Source: Rhynochetos jubatus
Lineage: Eukaryota > Chordata > Aves > Eurypygiformes > Rhynochetidae
Length of the DNA: 64,000 nt
Assembly (NCBI GenBank): GCA_027574665.1
Contig: CM050690.1
Coordinates: 40,787,665-40,851,664 of the forward strand
Direction of reading: 5' to 3'
The notes under the pieces were generated by a model, which made no database searches, was not told where the DNA came from, and saw only the letters and a list, made by a program, of their open reading frames with translations. Numbering within the stretch: the first letter of the stretch is position 1; the number at the start of each line of letters is the position of its first letter. Below are positions 1 to 14,400 of the stretch, in pieces. Both the position numbers and the translations under genes were made by a program.

Positions 1-1748
1 AAGGAGGAGGATGTATGCCTTGCTCACCCCAAGAGTTAGCGAAAGTTAATAATACTAAAAGTTAATAATTGCCAAACAAGGAGACAAAGTATTGTTTGTT
101 TTGGAGTCTGCCTGCTCACATATCCCCCGATACTTTAAATGAGTTCATTGTGTTTCATGAGCATTAAACCTTCCCCTTCCATCAGTCAACTCGTTCTCTT
201 GGTTTAATTTTCATACATGCTGTGAAGTTATATCCCTTGAAATCACTGGCTTGTCTGAAGGTCCCCAGACGCTCCCTCCTTGGTTCTCTCAGTCCCACTT
301 GCTCTTCTCCACACACCTCTTATGTCTTTACTCAGCTGGTTCTAGCCCACACAAACATATCGGTCACAACAGGAGAGTTTTCTCTCTCACGTATTCATAC
401 TCAGCAGGAGGATATAGAATAAATTTCCTCTGCTAACATATACACACATATATATGCACATGACCTACACACTTCAGTGATTCTAACTGCCTGACTTTGG
501 ACCTCCACTGGACCGTGAGGTGAGGTTTGCTTTTATTTTTTAATTGCTTACAAGTGCTCACTCTGGCCAAGAAACAAGGAACACAGCATCTCCCCCACCC
601 CTGACCACAGAGCTGGGCAAGAGTTTCCCATCACATTTATCACATTATGTGTGGAGTTAACTTTCACGTTACATCCACAGTGTGATCAGAAACTGGGTAA
701 ACTTGCATGGGCTGGCACACTCTCATAACGCTCGCTAATATTAATGTATAAATGTCAGTTTCACTGGAAATCCTTGTGGTTGCAATGGTCTACAACGGGG
801 TTTCAACCATGATGTTAGGTAGATCAGTCAAAATCCTATTGTGGCAAGAAAAAAGACACATCCACCTTTCTCCTTCTGTCATACACAACGTTTGCATGTC
901 CCGACAGGGAGCAGTGGGTTACATCTAGTTACCTAGTTCTCATGTCAAAAGGAGAGGGTTGCCTCAATGTGGCACATGTATACAAAACTGCGGGAAAGAT
1001 TTTACTTCCACTCCCTTTCAGTCAAGAAAACATTTTAATATTTTTGTGTTTTCAGACCGGGAAGGGAAGGAAAAAAAAAAAAGCCATGGAAAATCCGAGT
1101 TTTGTTGACTAAGTCATTGCTAAAGCTGCATTTTTTTGTCACAGTTCCTGAGAGAGTCAAGGAGGTCATGTTTTTCAGAAAATTATCCGTGACTGATGAC
1201 ACTTGGGGACTTCTTGCATGTGGGTGGGTGGATGCAATGCTAACCAGTTGAATCAGTTTCAGAGAAACCCTTTGCTGCTGTCAAGTTAAGTCCCAGACTG
1301 CAACGGAATATGACAAAGAGCAGGAACCCAGCAATGCCACCACAATGACAAAGTGTCCTGGAACCGTGAACTCTCCCCGAGACTGCCTGGAGCAATGAGC
1401 TTTCTCCCTCCCAGAAAGAAAACAAAAGGTCTTTTCTTCTTTCTCTATTTTTTTTTTTTTTCCCTTTCTCTTTCCCATATTTAGAACCATAGCTTGGTTC
1501 AAAGGTTAGTTCTGGCACGGCGACCAATTGGGTCTCCATATGGTATTTATTTATTTATTCTTTGTCTAAAATGCTTTTGGCACAACACATTTGCATGAGT
1601 TAGGCAGTGTTTATAGAAAACCTGAATACTGGAGTTCATAGAAAAGGTCACTGGCTCATTCTTTCTCCTATTTTAATTGAATTTTCCTTGCTGTTCTTTC
1701 TGCTGCTACTCATTTTATTTCTTTATAGATATTGATTTCTTTTCTGGA

Positions 1749-1813
1749 TTTGTTTTTATTTGTTTGTTTGCTTGTTGTTTGTTGTGTTGTTTTGTTGTTG
1801 TTGGGGTTTTTTT
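1749..1813. repeat. T/G-rich low-complexity tract
   Basis: About 65 bases built almost only of T and G on the + strand, as degenerate TTTG and TTG units, ending in a T run. It is simple sequence. It ends in TTTTTTTCAG, which mimics a splice acceptor, but no usable exon follows. Confidence 0.8.
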
Positions 1814-2351
1814 CAGCTTGACCTCTCGTGAGTTTTCTGTAAAAGCCGCAGACAGCCTTAATAAATGGAGGAGTGTGGTCTAATCTACAGACTTGTTGCT
1901 TGGAGCTAGCGCCCATTCCTCCTCAGCACAGAAGGCTTTCCTTCAGTCTCTGAGAGGAAATTTGATTCTGCTTCAGGTTTTTTGTGAGGGGCAGCAGCAT
2001 CAGAGGCTGCACATCCTGTTCACTGCCTTTAACACCCTAAATCCTACCTTTAGCCAACAACTGTGCCAAAACTGCTCTCATTTTACCTACATGCATCATT
2101 TGTGGAAAACCTCAGTTAACACGTCCTACAGTTCAACAGAGGGCTGTGGCAAAGCTCCAGTTCAGAAAAAGCATTAGCTCCCTGTTTCCTCCCCAAGTGA
2201 ATCAGACTATATTCAACTCTTCCCTTTTACCCGCTTCTATATTGCCAAAGAGCACTAAGGTTTGATTGCTCTGTGGTTGTATCTTCTTGGTCTTCAGCAG
2301 CATTACGTGAAGAAATAATTTTTACTGGACATCTTCAAACGTTTAGTTTCA

Positions 2352-2368
2352 GAAAGAAAGAAAGAAAG
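2352..2368. repeat. (GAAA)n microsatellite
   Basis: Four perfect GAAA units plus one base: a short tetranucleotide microsatellite with no link to a gene. Confidence 0.85.
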
Positions 2369-5300
2369 TTACGTTTCATGTACGCTACTTTGCCTCTTTT
2401 TGTACATAAATATACACATAAGATATTACATATATCTTATACTATTTTATTTCATGGCTGGTTAATGTCAGATGACAATTTCTTCCAATTTTGCAAACTG
2501 TAAAATTTTCCTGAATCCAGCCTTTATGGAGCACAACTGCCTTCAAATGTTTGAGATTTACCCCAAGGTCTTAATCGCACCAAGACAAGTTCCAAGATCA
2601 AGGCAAACCTTGATACGATGAACAACAAAATTGGCTGTAAACCTTTTAAAATTTGACTTATTGCTTCTTTATTTTCAGCTGGATTCCCTTGCAGGAATGA
2701 AAGGCTTGTTGGATCAAAATGGCCACCTTGTCTGGCTGAAAGGAAAACCCTGTAGTAGTTCCTAACCTGAGTGCTTTACACCGCTGACTGTCATCCATGG
2801 GCTTCTCATACCTGACCCTAACAGTCATCAATCTTTCAATTTGTATAATTATATTAATTTCACCACAGATAATCTACGTTGGGAAGGAAAACCCTGGTTT
2901 TGCTTTGTAGTGGATGTTCCAGCCCACTGGTTGTGACACATCACCAGCAATATCAGAGGTTGCACGATGACACTGAGGGGCCAAGGGAAGTGAATCTTTC
3001 GCTCTCAACCCCTGAGCCAATATTCTGTGCGGGAAGGGGAGAATTTCACAGGTTTCTGACAAAAGGCTGGTTACATCTGTCCTTAAGCAATGTAGTACTT
3101 AACTCGGTACCTGACTTTACGCATGTGCCCAGACCGAAGTGCAACCTGGAATCAAATGGCATTTCTTAACGAGGCCATCATGCCACATCTGATCTGAGGC
3201 AACTTAAAAGCTCTTATGGTTACTAAGCAGAGCCAATATCCAACACACAAACTATTACCTGGTACAGGCTTCTAAAACTCAAATTGCCATCATTTCCCAG
3301 CTAGGCTAAATTTTGCTTTATTTTCTGCTAATATAAAGAATGGTGTTTGCAACAGACACTTCCAGATTGTAATGGTGAACAAAATGACTGGCAAAAACAC
3401 TGAATGTCTCTGAACTTGTTTTTCAAGAAGTCATAAATTGGATTGTCAGGGGATAACACGTACCTACCACCACAGGAGGTATCACTTGCAGAGAATTTCA
3501 CCTGCAGCTTGCTTAAGAAAAAAAAAAGCCTTATTAAATATCAGTACATATTAATTCTTCATATTTCATTCTGGATTTCATTTTTTTGAGTTTCCTCACC
3601 AGTTAGTTTCGTTGTGCCCTTAGAAAGGAATCTTAAGCATAAAAGCAGCAAATTGAAAAGCAACAACCTAGTCCACCTCATTTGGAAAAATCCCTCACTG
3701 TGGCATAAAGTTTCCCTTTTGTACATACTATGGCTTAAATAAGACATACTTTGTGGTTTTACATTACAAATTACTTCTGTGCTGGAATCAAACTAGAGAT
3801 TGAAGCAGTTTGCCTGTTGCAATGAAATGAGGCCGGTACCTGGGTCATTTAACAAAAACATTCAGAAAATGTAATTATAACAGAAGTCCACTCTGTGAAC
3901 ACTTTACAGTAATGTCTACAGGCATGTGAACATGCTTAATTACTTGCATCGTCCTACTGACTTCAGTAGGAAGAGTTGCAGGCACGGGTCTCTGCAGGAC
4001 GGCCATTCATACACCTGATCCTGCAGCAGGCTCATTATCAATGTTAGCAACACCTGAGGATACCTGGCATGGTATCCGGAGGGGGAAATCACATGATATT
4101 TGAGCTAGAAACATAACCAGTCTCTTTTCCTTGACTTAAAACACATTTTTTAAAACTTACAGACTTAATTTTATATAGATGTTTTATCATCATTCCTGAG
4201 AGCCTGAATGAAAGAAGTGAAGATGCATTTTAGCTGGACAACCAAGTTCCTCTCGATGTTTTCAAGAGATGAGCAATTTTTGAACTTTGACTGTGGCAGA
4301 CAGAAAGCTTCAAGCAGTGAGATTTAAACAGGTCTTAGACGGCACTGGAGATGCGATGGTTTTAAGAGCCTGTGTCTAAAGTGAAAACAATAATATAAGC
4401 CAATTCAACACAGCAGTAAATGAAACTATTTGCAATCCATATTATTCCATCAGTTTCACTGGAAAAGTAAGTAATACTGAGTATGTCAAAAGAGCAGTTG
4501 TTAAATTTACTGGTGTTTCTCATCAGAGAAAAGAAAGATCCTCTACCAGTATCATCTTCTTATGTTAGAAAATTGGGAAAACACTGTTATATAAAAAAAT
4601 GTGAAGACCATTCGAGATTCTATTTTCTTGTGATAATGGTAAAGATGATAATTTTTCAGTAGTCAAAATCACTAATGCATCCTCATTCTTTTATATTTAC
4701 AAGTAATCAATGAGAAGTAGAATAACAACCAGAAGTTAAGGTTAATGAAATCAAATGAAGAATTTTGAAAAGTCAGGCCCGTTATTGATACACCTAAATA
4801 TTGACTTTAGCCCCTATGAATAGATCAATAGGGTTTAATGTCAGAATGGACTCATCATAACAAAAGAAAACAAACTTCCCTTAGGAAATGCCTGCTTCTG
4901 CCCAATGCGTGAACTACAATGCACTTTTTAGAATAGAAGAAAACGTGACCAAACTAATTAGTCCCCAGGTATAAAGCATGACCCCTGTTGTTTCAGTGAC
5001 TATCACTTTTAAGAATTATCTTTCTTTAAGCCAGAATTTGTCTAACTTCAATTTCCCATCTCTTCATCTTGTTAGGAGTTTGGCTCATAGAGAAAATGGC
5101 CCTATAGAGTATTCTGCAGGCCACTCCACACTGCAGCTTTCCCTCGGGGCCCGACATCACCTGGGGCCTCTCCCAGAACCCCCTCCAAACCTCAGCTCCC
5201 TCTCGGATCGCCGGACCTGCGGTGGGCAATATTGCTGCAGGCTCAGTCTCAGGCTTACGGGTGCTGAACACCGCACCCCCTTTGAGCATGATGATCAACC

Positions 5301-6030
5301 CTCTTTCATGACCACAAGCCACTGTGGTGCGTTGTTTTTTTTTTTTTTATGATAGAGTCCCTCAATTATAAGACTGCCTTTACACATTCAACAGCATTTT
5401 AAGATGTCACAAATCACAAGTTATTTCCCCAGACCTGCTCCCTTAACCCATGTTGACTGCTGTTAACAGAAATACCATCCTTCTGTTTAGGGCCTATGCT
5501 GATTTTCCATTATTTAATGTGGCATCAATGTCCAAAACAGCAGGCTGAGTCACCCCTTTGCATTCTAGGCAAGTATTTGCTTTACACTCTTGGAACGGTT
5601 ATGAGACGTGCTAGTGAGAAAAGTCAACATTAGCACCTCAGAGGAGTACTCAGCCATTTTGTTTAAAATTTGCCGGTACAAGTGTTTTTACTAAGTGATT
5701 AAACAATCTGATTTTCAGAGATGTTCTTTAACATCATCTTTTGTTATCCCTGGAACTGAGGAGTGTTTAGCATTACATGACAGAAAGTGGGGCTTTTATC
5801 AAGTCCATAACAAAGAAGTTTATTGGATTGCTCTGTCTTCTGCTGTATAAATAGTAACTGTACCAACTAGCAGTGGACCATTGTAGACTTCTTTTGTTTC
5901 TCAGTAGACTTTTTGCATTGCTATCTCTTTGTGAACTTTTGTTTCCCTCATCAGTTTCTCGGGGGCTTTTTTCTGCCTTTTAACTCACATTCACCAATGC
6001 TGTTTTCTATTTTTCTAATAATTTTTAATT

Positions 6031-6057
6031 GGGGGGGGGGGGGGGGGGGGGGCGGGG
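6031..6057 (+). repeat. Poly-G run, G-quadruplex-prone
   Basis: Twenty-two consecutive G residues, then one C and four more G. It lies in AT-rich surroundings. A G run this long can fold as a quadruplex and is also a place where sequencing and assembly make length errors, so the exact count is uncertain. Confidence 0.9.
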
Positions 6058-9000
6058 CATTATTTTCACCTCTATGTCTAGCTTTTAAAAATAACAGTAA
6101 TAGTAATAATGTCCAAAACATAAACTATAATAGCCCTTCAGTCTGTGAGTTTGTTGAGTAGCTAGTGAAATGTTTTGTAATGAATAAACTTCCTAGTTGA
6201 TCTCACTAAAAATTGTTTTCAGGTATGTGAAACTGACCCTTTGACATCCTTTTGCACATGTATTGCTGGTTCAGACTGTATTCCGTTGGCGCATCGCACA
6301 TGTAATCACGTAGAGACAATTCATACATAAAACACTACCCATGTTAAGTTCTGAGATCAACTTCTCTTTTTCAAACTGAAGTCTAGCACAAAGCTCACTG
6401 GGCTTGGGTCTATCACGTATGAAGTTAGAAAGTCGGTACGTACAATTTTTGGAAATTCCAAAACCAGGCTGTGGGACATTGGCAGCATGCGTCACCTGGA
6501 CCGAAAATCCCACACAAGGTATCTGTCTATTGAAAACTATGGATTACTCTGCTAAGTGCATTTTCAGCTGCTAGGGCACTGCACAGAGTAGTTGGTGTCT
6601 AGGCAGTGGCCTGGTGGCTGAAGAACGTGGTAAGAACAGTGAAGAAAACAGCAGTTTAGAAAAGGAATAGGATTTTATTAAAAACTTCACAAAGTAATGT
6701 TTTTCAAGAGGACAATAGATACTGAAATATTCTTGAAAGTTCTACCTCGCAGCATTATTCACCTGAACTAACCAGTTGATCTGATCCAAGACATAAATAT
6801 ATGTACCACTCTTCAGACATGCAGAAAACAATCAAAAAATGTCCCAAGCTTACATGTGCGACGTTCTTTAAAAACATCTCAGTTGAAAGCATAAAACTTG
6901 CTGTCAAATTGTTAGTTGGACTCATATGATCATATGAAAGATATATAAGATTTTTTTAAAAAGTAAAATGAAGAAAACCACGATAAAGGGAGGTTAAATT
7001 ACTTCCTCACAGTGCCATGCAAAGTTGACAGCTTGTGAGGATTGTTTCCTTGTGGGATGAAGAGCCAGTCCAGGTTGCAATTGACACTGCACATCGAGTT
7101 TGTAAATTTTTCGGTCCATACTTATATGCCACATGAAACCAAAAAGTCTTTTTCACATCGGAAAAATGCCACCTAATCTAATCTTACTTGGTACCTTCTT
7201 CTTAGCAAGGGGCTTAGTTTGTAGCATATTTGGTGCACACCATAAACAGGGTGGATGAAGAGGGGACACATCCTCACATCACTCATAACTTCTCTCAGTG
7301 GTTCTGGATCTCCCCGGTGGCTGTCAGCGACACACACACCCAAAAGAACAGCTCTGCAGCAGTCAACAATTTAACTTGTAAACATTCTTTTCAAGGAATT
7401 AGACCCATCACAACAAAAATTACAAATTTACACTGCTCTCTTTCTCCACTTCAACTCAGCAGTCATGCTTCTATCCACTGATGTGCTGTCAATGGTGAAA
7501 TGACAGATGCAAGACTTCAGGCAGGCATGCCATACCCATACAGACTGCAAAATGAAGCCCTGCTGCATGAAAATCATTGCATTAATCTACAGGCAGGCAA
7601 GGTGACCACATTTCCAAAACTTCTCATGTGTTTCATGAGAGGAAATGACAAAGGGAAAGCTTCACTGGTGACCTAGCAGTCCCAGACAGACAGACCAAGG
7701 TCAGAGGCAGATGAAATCCCTCCCGCATACATTGCAGGTAATCAATCAGCAGAGATGCACTATCATCGGAGCGGCCTGTGCTCACCAGATGCTTTGATGC
7801 ACCTCATCGCTCCTGCCACAAAAACCAGCCACCATCACTGTCAGACAGCTCTGGTGTGCTAGCGTTGCTGCTGTGCGGGCTTTCAGGCTAGTCTCCCTCC
7901 CGGAGTGGTTTTTTGGTTTAGCACCTGTACCCATGACAAGAGAGCACACACGACTCACCTATTGAACGAAGGTGTGACCCTAGCAGAGAGGACGGGGTGA
8001 CCACACGTCATGCAGCCAGCACCACCACCAAACCTTGGCTCAGCCCTCAGCTCTGCAGGAGGGTGCTGTGGAGCCAGGGGGCTGCAGGGGCCAGCACCTG
8101 TTACCAGATCAACAGTGGAGATGTTGGGTACCCAGAACTTTGGAAACTTCAAGTGATGCCCCATCATCAGGCATCGGCTTAGAGCTTCTGAGCTTGCTTG
8201 AAGATCCAGCCTTTGCTGAGGTGTCCATAAACTTGCCCAGTTTAGATCAAGGGAGACGCTTCTCTGAGGTTAGTGGCTTAGCTTGTTCAGTATTTTAAAA
8301 TATATATTATAATGAATTTTCCATCAAAGCTGCCATTTCCATCTGCCTTAAGAAGACAAATATAGGAAGAGCGTTGCTATAGGAAAACCCTAACTGGTTT
8401 TCCATTTCATGGCAGGTGCTATCTATGCTATAATATTTAAATCCTGCATCGTCCCTCGTGAGACTGGAACACTTAACAAAACAAACAAACAGCAATTTCT
8501 CATCTGCCAGGAGCGCTTTGATGTTACACTCAAAAACTTGTTATGGGGCAAAAAGGGCAGCACACCTTATAAGGGAAGCGTAGAATTTCTTGTTAGCGTA
8601 ATTAAAATCCTACAGTGTAACTAAGCAACATCAAGTAGTTCTAACGAGTAGTCCAGCTAGAACAATGCTAACACTCATCATCCATATGGCCTAATTAACA
8701 CAAAACAAATCTCCTTAGTAATATGGTTTAAAAACCATTATAGAGCACCTCCTACTACCTTCTCCTTCCTCTGGGCTTGTACTGAGCCCCCCACGGCCCC
8801 TGTGTGTCCTCAGGTCAGCAGCAGCACTTGTGTGACGCACTTCCCCACTTCACTCTGCCTTCACTGGTCTGGAGCTCACATTACATCCCGAGTTACTCCA
8901 CGCGGTGTGTTTTACACAGGGCAGATGGGCATCCGCTGGTTGTTGCTCCTGTGGCTCGTTCTGCTCAGGTCCCAGGTCCGTGCCTCTTCGGTAACTTGGG

Positions 9001-11212
9001 TATAGCCGTGGTGTCTCCGGTGCCAGTCTGCTCCCTCTCTCATACCGCCCTACACCTGTACAGCTCTACGGTCTGTCTCCATTCCTGAAGCCTCTGTTGT
9101 CTTGCCAGGCCTGCATATAATGACATAATAATGACATCATTATGGTACGGTCATAAATTTTGCATTCTGCGCAGAGTAACGGTACCATAAAATATAAAAC
9201 TATACAGCAAAAGAATTAAATACTTCCATACTATAAAGTATAAAATTATGGCCATTCCCTGATTGCACAAAGATAAGCAAGAGTAAAATGAATGCGGCAG
9301 CAGTCACTTGATTATTGGAAGAATTGTTGTTACAGCTAAATTAACTAAAACAAAGCTCCAGGCAGGCTCAGAAGACTCCACACAAAGCCCAGCAACCTTG
9401 CCTCAGCCCTCAGACCCTGAAGAGTCTGCAGACTTGACTGGGCTATGCATGACAACCAAGAGTTTCTTGTGAGGGATGGAAAAAATCAACCCAGAGGAAG
9501 TGGCATCACTCCAACGAAATGTTCCACGTTAGTGTAACAGGAGAAGGAAAGACATGAGTGCATTATCGGGAGAATGAAAGCTGAACTGGCACTGGCCTGG
9601 TTGGTTGCCTTTCATGCTCTCCATGATGTGAGCAAGCTTATTTGCAACAGACAAACCCCCCAATTCCACACCAGGACACACATTCACACCCCACACTTCA
9701 GATTTCACTGCTGTGTTTCCTGTGGTATATTGATGAATTAAAAAAAAAAAAAAGCAGGATTGCCTACAAACAGATTTCTGAAACAGTGTTTAAGGTGCCA
9801 TGGCATCCAGCTTCTCACGCTATGAAACAGATATTTCTGAATGTGCTGCAATATCAGCCTGGAAATGACAAGAAATACTGAACAGCTTTTAAAAAGCCTC
9901 TTTTTGATTAGAGGAGAGAGTGTCCATGTACACTCCACACCACGCTTTGTGATACCTGTCTCTTTCAGGCTCGAGCAGACCATGCTGTTTGGCTTTAGCA
10001 GCATGCAGTGCCACACATCACCGTGTGTGCAGGTTCACAGATTGCTGGTAGATATCTATTTGCATCCCTGTAACTTACGAATGCATACACTGTTATTCTT
10101 CTTCCCATTTTTCAGAAAGTTCCATGTAATATTCTGTACAAATGGGACTGCACTCATGTACACCTAAGCAAACACATGTATCTCCAATGGAGCTCTTTGT
10201 AAAGTGGATTTTAGCCCAAAGTAAATTTTTTAATCAGGTTTAAAAGCCTCCAGAATAGGAGATTATAATGGAAATAGTGCAACAGAGCATCTAACAGCAG
10301 CACTGCAAGATCTCCCCTGTAGAGCAAGAGTAACATTTAGAGTGACACTACAATGCCACAACAATACTCTACAGCCCTCATTTACACTTTTAACACCAAT
10401 TTTGCAGTGAAAAATGGAAACAGTAAACAGCAGCTCAAAATTTCTACTCACAGTATTAATATCAATGACTCCTGTAAAACCAATAGCATAAATCTTGCTC
10501 TTAGCGCCGTAGCACATGTTTAATTAATCAGGCCTGCCATCCTCATTTGCCCTTCACTGGGTTTCACTGATGATTACCCAGTGGAAAATTCAGCCCCTTA
10601 ATGCAAACAATATCCTTTTTAACACTTTCTTTCCAGTGGCTGGCTTTTGGGGGTGGCAGAGGCATTGTCAGCGAAGGAGACTGGAACTCCATTCTTGGCT
10701 CCAGCCACCCTTCCGCGATTTAACCCTTCATGTGAGTCACAAATCAGCTTGGAAGGGGTTTCTTTCTTTCCTCATCCAGAACGGCTTTTCCATCAAGACC
10801 TCTTTTCTTTTCCCCTCAGCTTTAGTGATAGGATTACAGCCAAATATTTATGCATCCTGTGAATGTGAGGCAAGAGAGGTATTAAGTGCTAAGTTATTCT
10901 AATTTATTCTGCTGAAGGAACCATGTGAGGTAGCACAAAGCCCTCCCTGATTTTGAATTTTAGGCCAGTCACAAGTTTTACTTGTAAAGGACATCAGGAT
11001 TTTATTTTCTTGTTGGTAGTGCTACCCAGGAACGAGAGAGAAAAATCATCTAAGAACTGAAACCCTTGTAAATAAAATATAATTCACCGACAGGAGCAGA
11101 ATTTTCCTCTGGGTCATTATTAGTGAAACCCAGTGAGGGGATAATAAGGACACGAGACCTGATTAATTAAACATTTGCACTATTGTGTGTAATTATAGTT
11201 TTGTGAATCATC
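6058..11212. other. Noncoding DNA, no gene recognised
   Basis: No gene supported. There is a 16-bp perfect palindrome at 6922-6937 (TCATATGATCATATGA). GC is somewhat higher at about 7990-8170 and 8790-9060, where overlapping ORFs occur on both strands without splice context or recognisable domains. The segment around 10510-10600 and 11080-11210 carries TTAATTAA-type homeodomain-like cores and might be regulatory, but that is impression only. Confidence 0.55.
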
Positions 11213-11418
11213 CCACGGACATCTGTTTACACCGGGCCACGGCACCCGCCACGCCGAGACCTCAGGCAGAGCCCAGCATGGGGCACCCGGCCACCGGGGC
11301 CCCGCAGCCCCTTCCCCACACCAGACAACCCTTCTGCCCGCCCGGGCGGCACATGGCAGCCTGCCACGCTGGCCACGTGTTCACAGCACCGTCTTCCCAG
11401 GAGGATTCTCCGAACTGG
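11213..11418. other. Small CpG-rich patch
   Basis: About 205 bases that are clearly GC-rich against an AT-rich background, with about 16 CpG dinucleotides by hand count. It is too short for a classical promoter CpG island, and I see no first exon attached. Both strands have open frames (about 80 codons each), as expected from GC-rich DNA with few stops. It could be an unmethylated regulatory element, an undetected 5' exon, or GC-rich remnant sequence. Confidence 0.6.
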
Positions 11419-14400
11419 CCTGGTTTAGTGCTCTGAGCCGATCCACTCATACCCATCAGTAAGTGAATTTGCAGTGACATCTGTACGTTTTTCACCTCCG
11501 GTTACTCGAGTGCACTGTGGCATTCTGCTAGCACGTGGGATTGTCCCCACTTATCTTACACTTCAATCTATGTTCAAGCCACATACAGCTCACAGGAATT
11601 AATATTTTTTTGCTTGCAAAATTTCTGAAAGGTCTCTGCCATGCCATATTTGCAGCTTAAAGCCTCTTTATGGCTTTTAGTTGCTAATTAACTTATCTTG
11701 GGGTTTGCAACATCCTCACAAAAAAGCCCTGAGCTCCTGAAGCGTAGTAAAAACCTTGGTGCCACCATTATCGGCTAGATGCTGTGGAGATACTAATAGA
11801 GACAGCGTCAGCCTGCCTAAAATTTACTGTAGTAGAAACATTGAATTGTCATAGTTCACACACACTTCCACAGTAACTCCAAGTCGCAGCACGTTTCCAC
11901 TCCAAAGGGTGACTGTGACAACGGCATTCGGCAGATCTGCTTCTCAAAGACGGCTGGGATTGACAGCGCTCCAAACAGCTCTGTCATGGCACAATGATCT
12001 TTCTTTTTGGGGAGCCTGGGAACAGCTCTGCTACCTCTCGGTGACATTACATCCACCTCCCCTGGGATGGGAAAGGGTAACCATCACCCATCACAGATGG
12101 CCATCTTCAAGCATTTCTGGAGAAATAAAGGTACTTTTGAAAGAAAGCTCAATATTTGGGTTCATTCTTTGGCTTCCACTTCCCGATGCAATCTGGGGTG
12201 TCTGGAAATATCCTATGTTACTAGGAGTGTTGCTCCAAAGCACCCCTCAGGGAGAGGAAGAAACTGGAAGTAACATGGGGGAAGAAAATCCAGTTTCATA
12301 TATTTACACTATTTTTCCAATATAATACGATTTTTCCTCTGATTAGTGAGTTTCCAATCTCTCACCCCCCCTTTTAATTGATCATTATCTTTGAGTGTTT
12401 TTTACAGCACTTTTCGCTCTCTTTCCCCTGCCCATGTAAGAACAGATATTAAATCAGAATGTTTCTGAAAAACCCAGACAAAGTAGAACGCATGAATAGC
12501 CCAGCCGAACAGGCTACTTCTTACATGATAGTTGAAAGGCACAAGAGGCTTTACAGCAACAGAGATCTAGATGTACCTGACCAGAAGGGAAAAAGAGAAA
12601 AAAAAAAGTCATATAGTTGAAAACTTCTGCTGTGACTTCTGTTGTAACAGGGCCAGGTGTAAAAACCTTGTTAGCAAAATCCTGCCAGGCATTGTGGGTG
12701 TCAGCATCTTGTGTATGCAAACAGATAGTTGGGTTGTGTTCAGCGCTACAGAAATCCAACTGTCACAGGTCAAAAAGACATGCTGTGTTGGCTCAGCACA
12801 ATTTTAGAAACTCATTGCTGTTGCTTTTTCCTTGCAGTAAAATACCGTCTGCCAGAGCACCAACTCATTTTTGCACTAAATGGTAACGTTAGTATCAGGT
12901 TAGTGCTCGGATTCCCTTTCATATGTCTTCTTCAGCCTGCACTCCACGCATCCTGCTGCAAATCTGTTTCTTGCGTGGGCATAACAGACAGGAAAAACAC
13001 CTTCCAAAGCCTAGAAAATGGGAACACGCTACACAGAGGGTCTGTCAGTGAAAGGCAAAAATAGACCTGGATCCTTGAGTCACATCTTCAGACAACCACT
13101 GGATGTATGGCATTTTTGCAAGGAAGCACAGCGCCCATGAGCCCTGCATGGCTTCTCCTTCTTTCTCTATTCTTCCTCCAGATTTAGTCGTAGGGGTCTC
13201 TTCCTCTGAACTCTACAATGCCCAGTAAAAAAATTAATCCGTTTTGAACACCGATTTTTATTAAAAAAAAAAAAAAAAGGAAAACAAAAAAATAGAAGAC
13301 AACAACAAAAAAACCCCAACCCCTGTCTGGTTTTAGCAATTTGCTAGATTTCATCCTAAATTCCTCCTAATTATTCCTTGCATTAGCCTGATGAACTGTA
13401 TATATCTTCAGCAAAAGTAAGATTTGACTACAGTATGCCCGAACATCTCCAGTGGGACACGGTGCAGTGTTTTTCCAGTGAAAGGGAGAGCTTGACAGAC
13501 ACTAGCAGCGCAGGCCACTTCTTAACATGACAGAATAAGGAAGCCAAACAAAAAGGAGAACTGGTGCCAATTGTGTAAGTGGATTTAAAGGGCAAGTAAA
13601 TGCACTTTTCTCACTTTCAAAAATATTTATTCAGTCATCATTTTCAGGCAGTTTATCATGAAAGTCAGATAACACATGTGTTTTCCACCCATACCTCCTG
13701 ATGCTCCTCACAAGAAACTAACCGAACTGATGCGCTAGGTCAAAGACACAGCAGGAACGATCCTAGTTCCCTCCTTTATACCACCACATTTTAAGAAAAG
13801 GATAGAGAATGAAGAAGCTTTACAAATTATAACAAGGCTATGCCAAGAACCTGGTTCTCTGAACCACTGAAGAAAAAGGGACTGTTTTCATGAACAGATT
13901 GCCAGGGCTAAGTTTCGCCTTTCATTTGGCTGCTTGGTTGAAATGTTCATCTCTAAGGCCAACTACCATTCAGTTCTGATTGAAACTGACTAGGAGAAAA
14001 ATACTTTTTCTTAAGACTTTTGTTTTCTCAACCACAGACTACTGCTGAATTTGTTCAAATTTTTAAGGAGCAGAAAGCACATGAAGTGGCAACACAAAAA
14101 TCCTAGTGCAATTTTGTGCCTTGAAAGGGAGCTGAGAACCTGGATCCTGTACCTCTATGTTAAAATTTACTCCTCACCAGTGTTTGGGGCCAGTCACTAA
14201 TCGCTCTGTCCCTCAGCTTACTTCTGCAAAGGACAGATTTGAATATCCTACTGGCTCTAATGTACTAGTAGGCTCTCTAGGTGAAAAGTACCAGGAAATG
14301 CATGCTGTTATGACAGCAAAAATACAGTTAAACCCATTCAATTGTCTCATGAGGTAGTGTTGCTAATTTGCTAATTGATGCCTTTGGAAATACAACATCT

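Larger units (their letters stand above)
1..6030. other. Noncoding DNA, no gene recognised
   Basis: No ORF here has a recognisable domain, and none has paired splice sites that I trust. Apart from short low-complexity tracts listed separately, it holds a TTTA run at 1544-1559, a slightly GC-richer stretch at about 5100-5290, and a 14-T run at 5335-5348. No CR1 tail or other repeat family was recognised. It could be intergenic or intronic. Confidence 0.6.
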
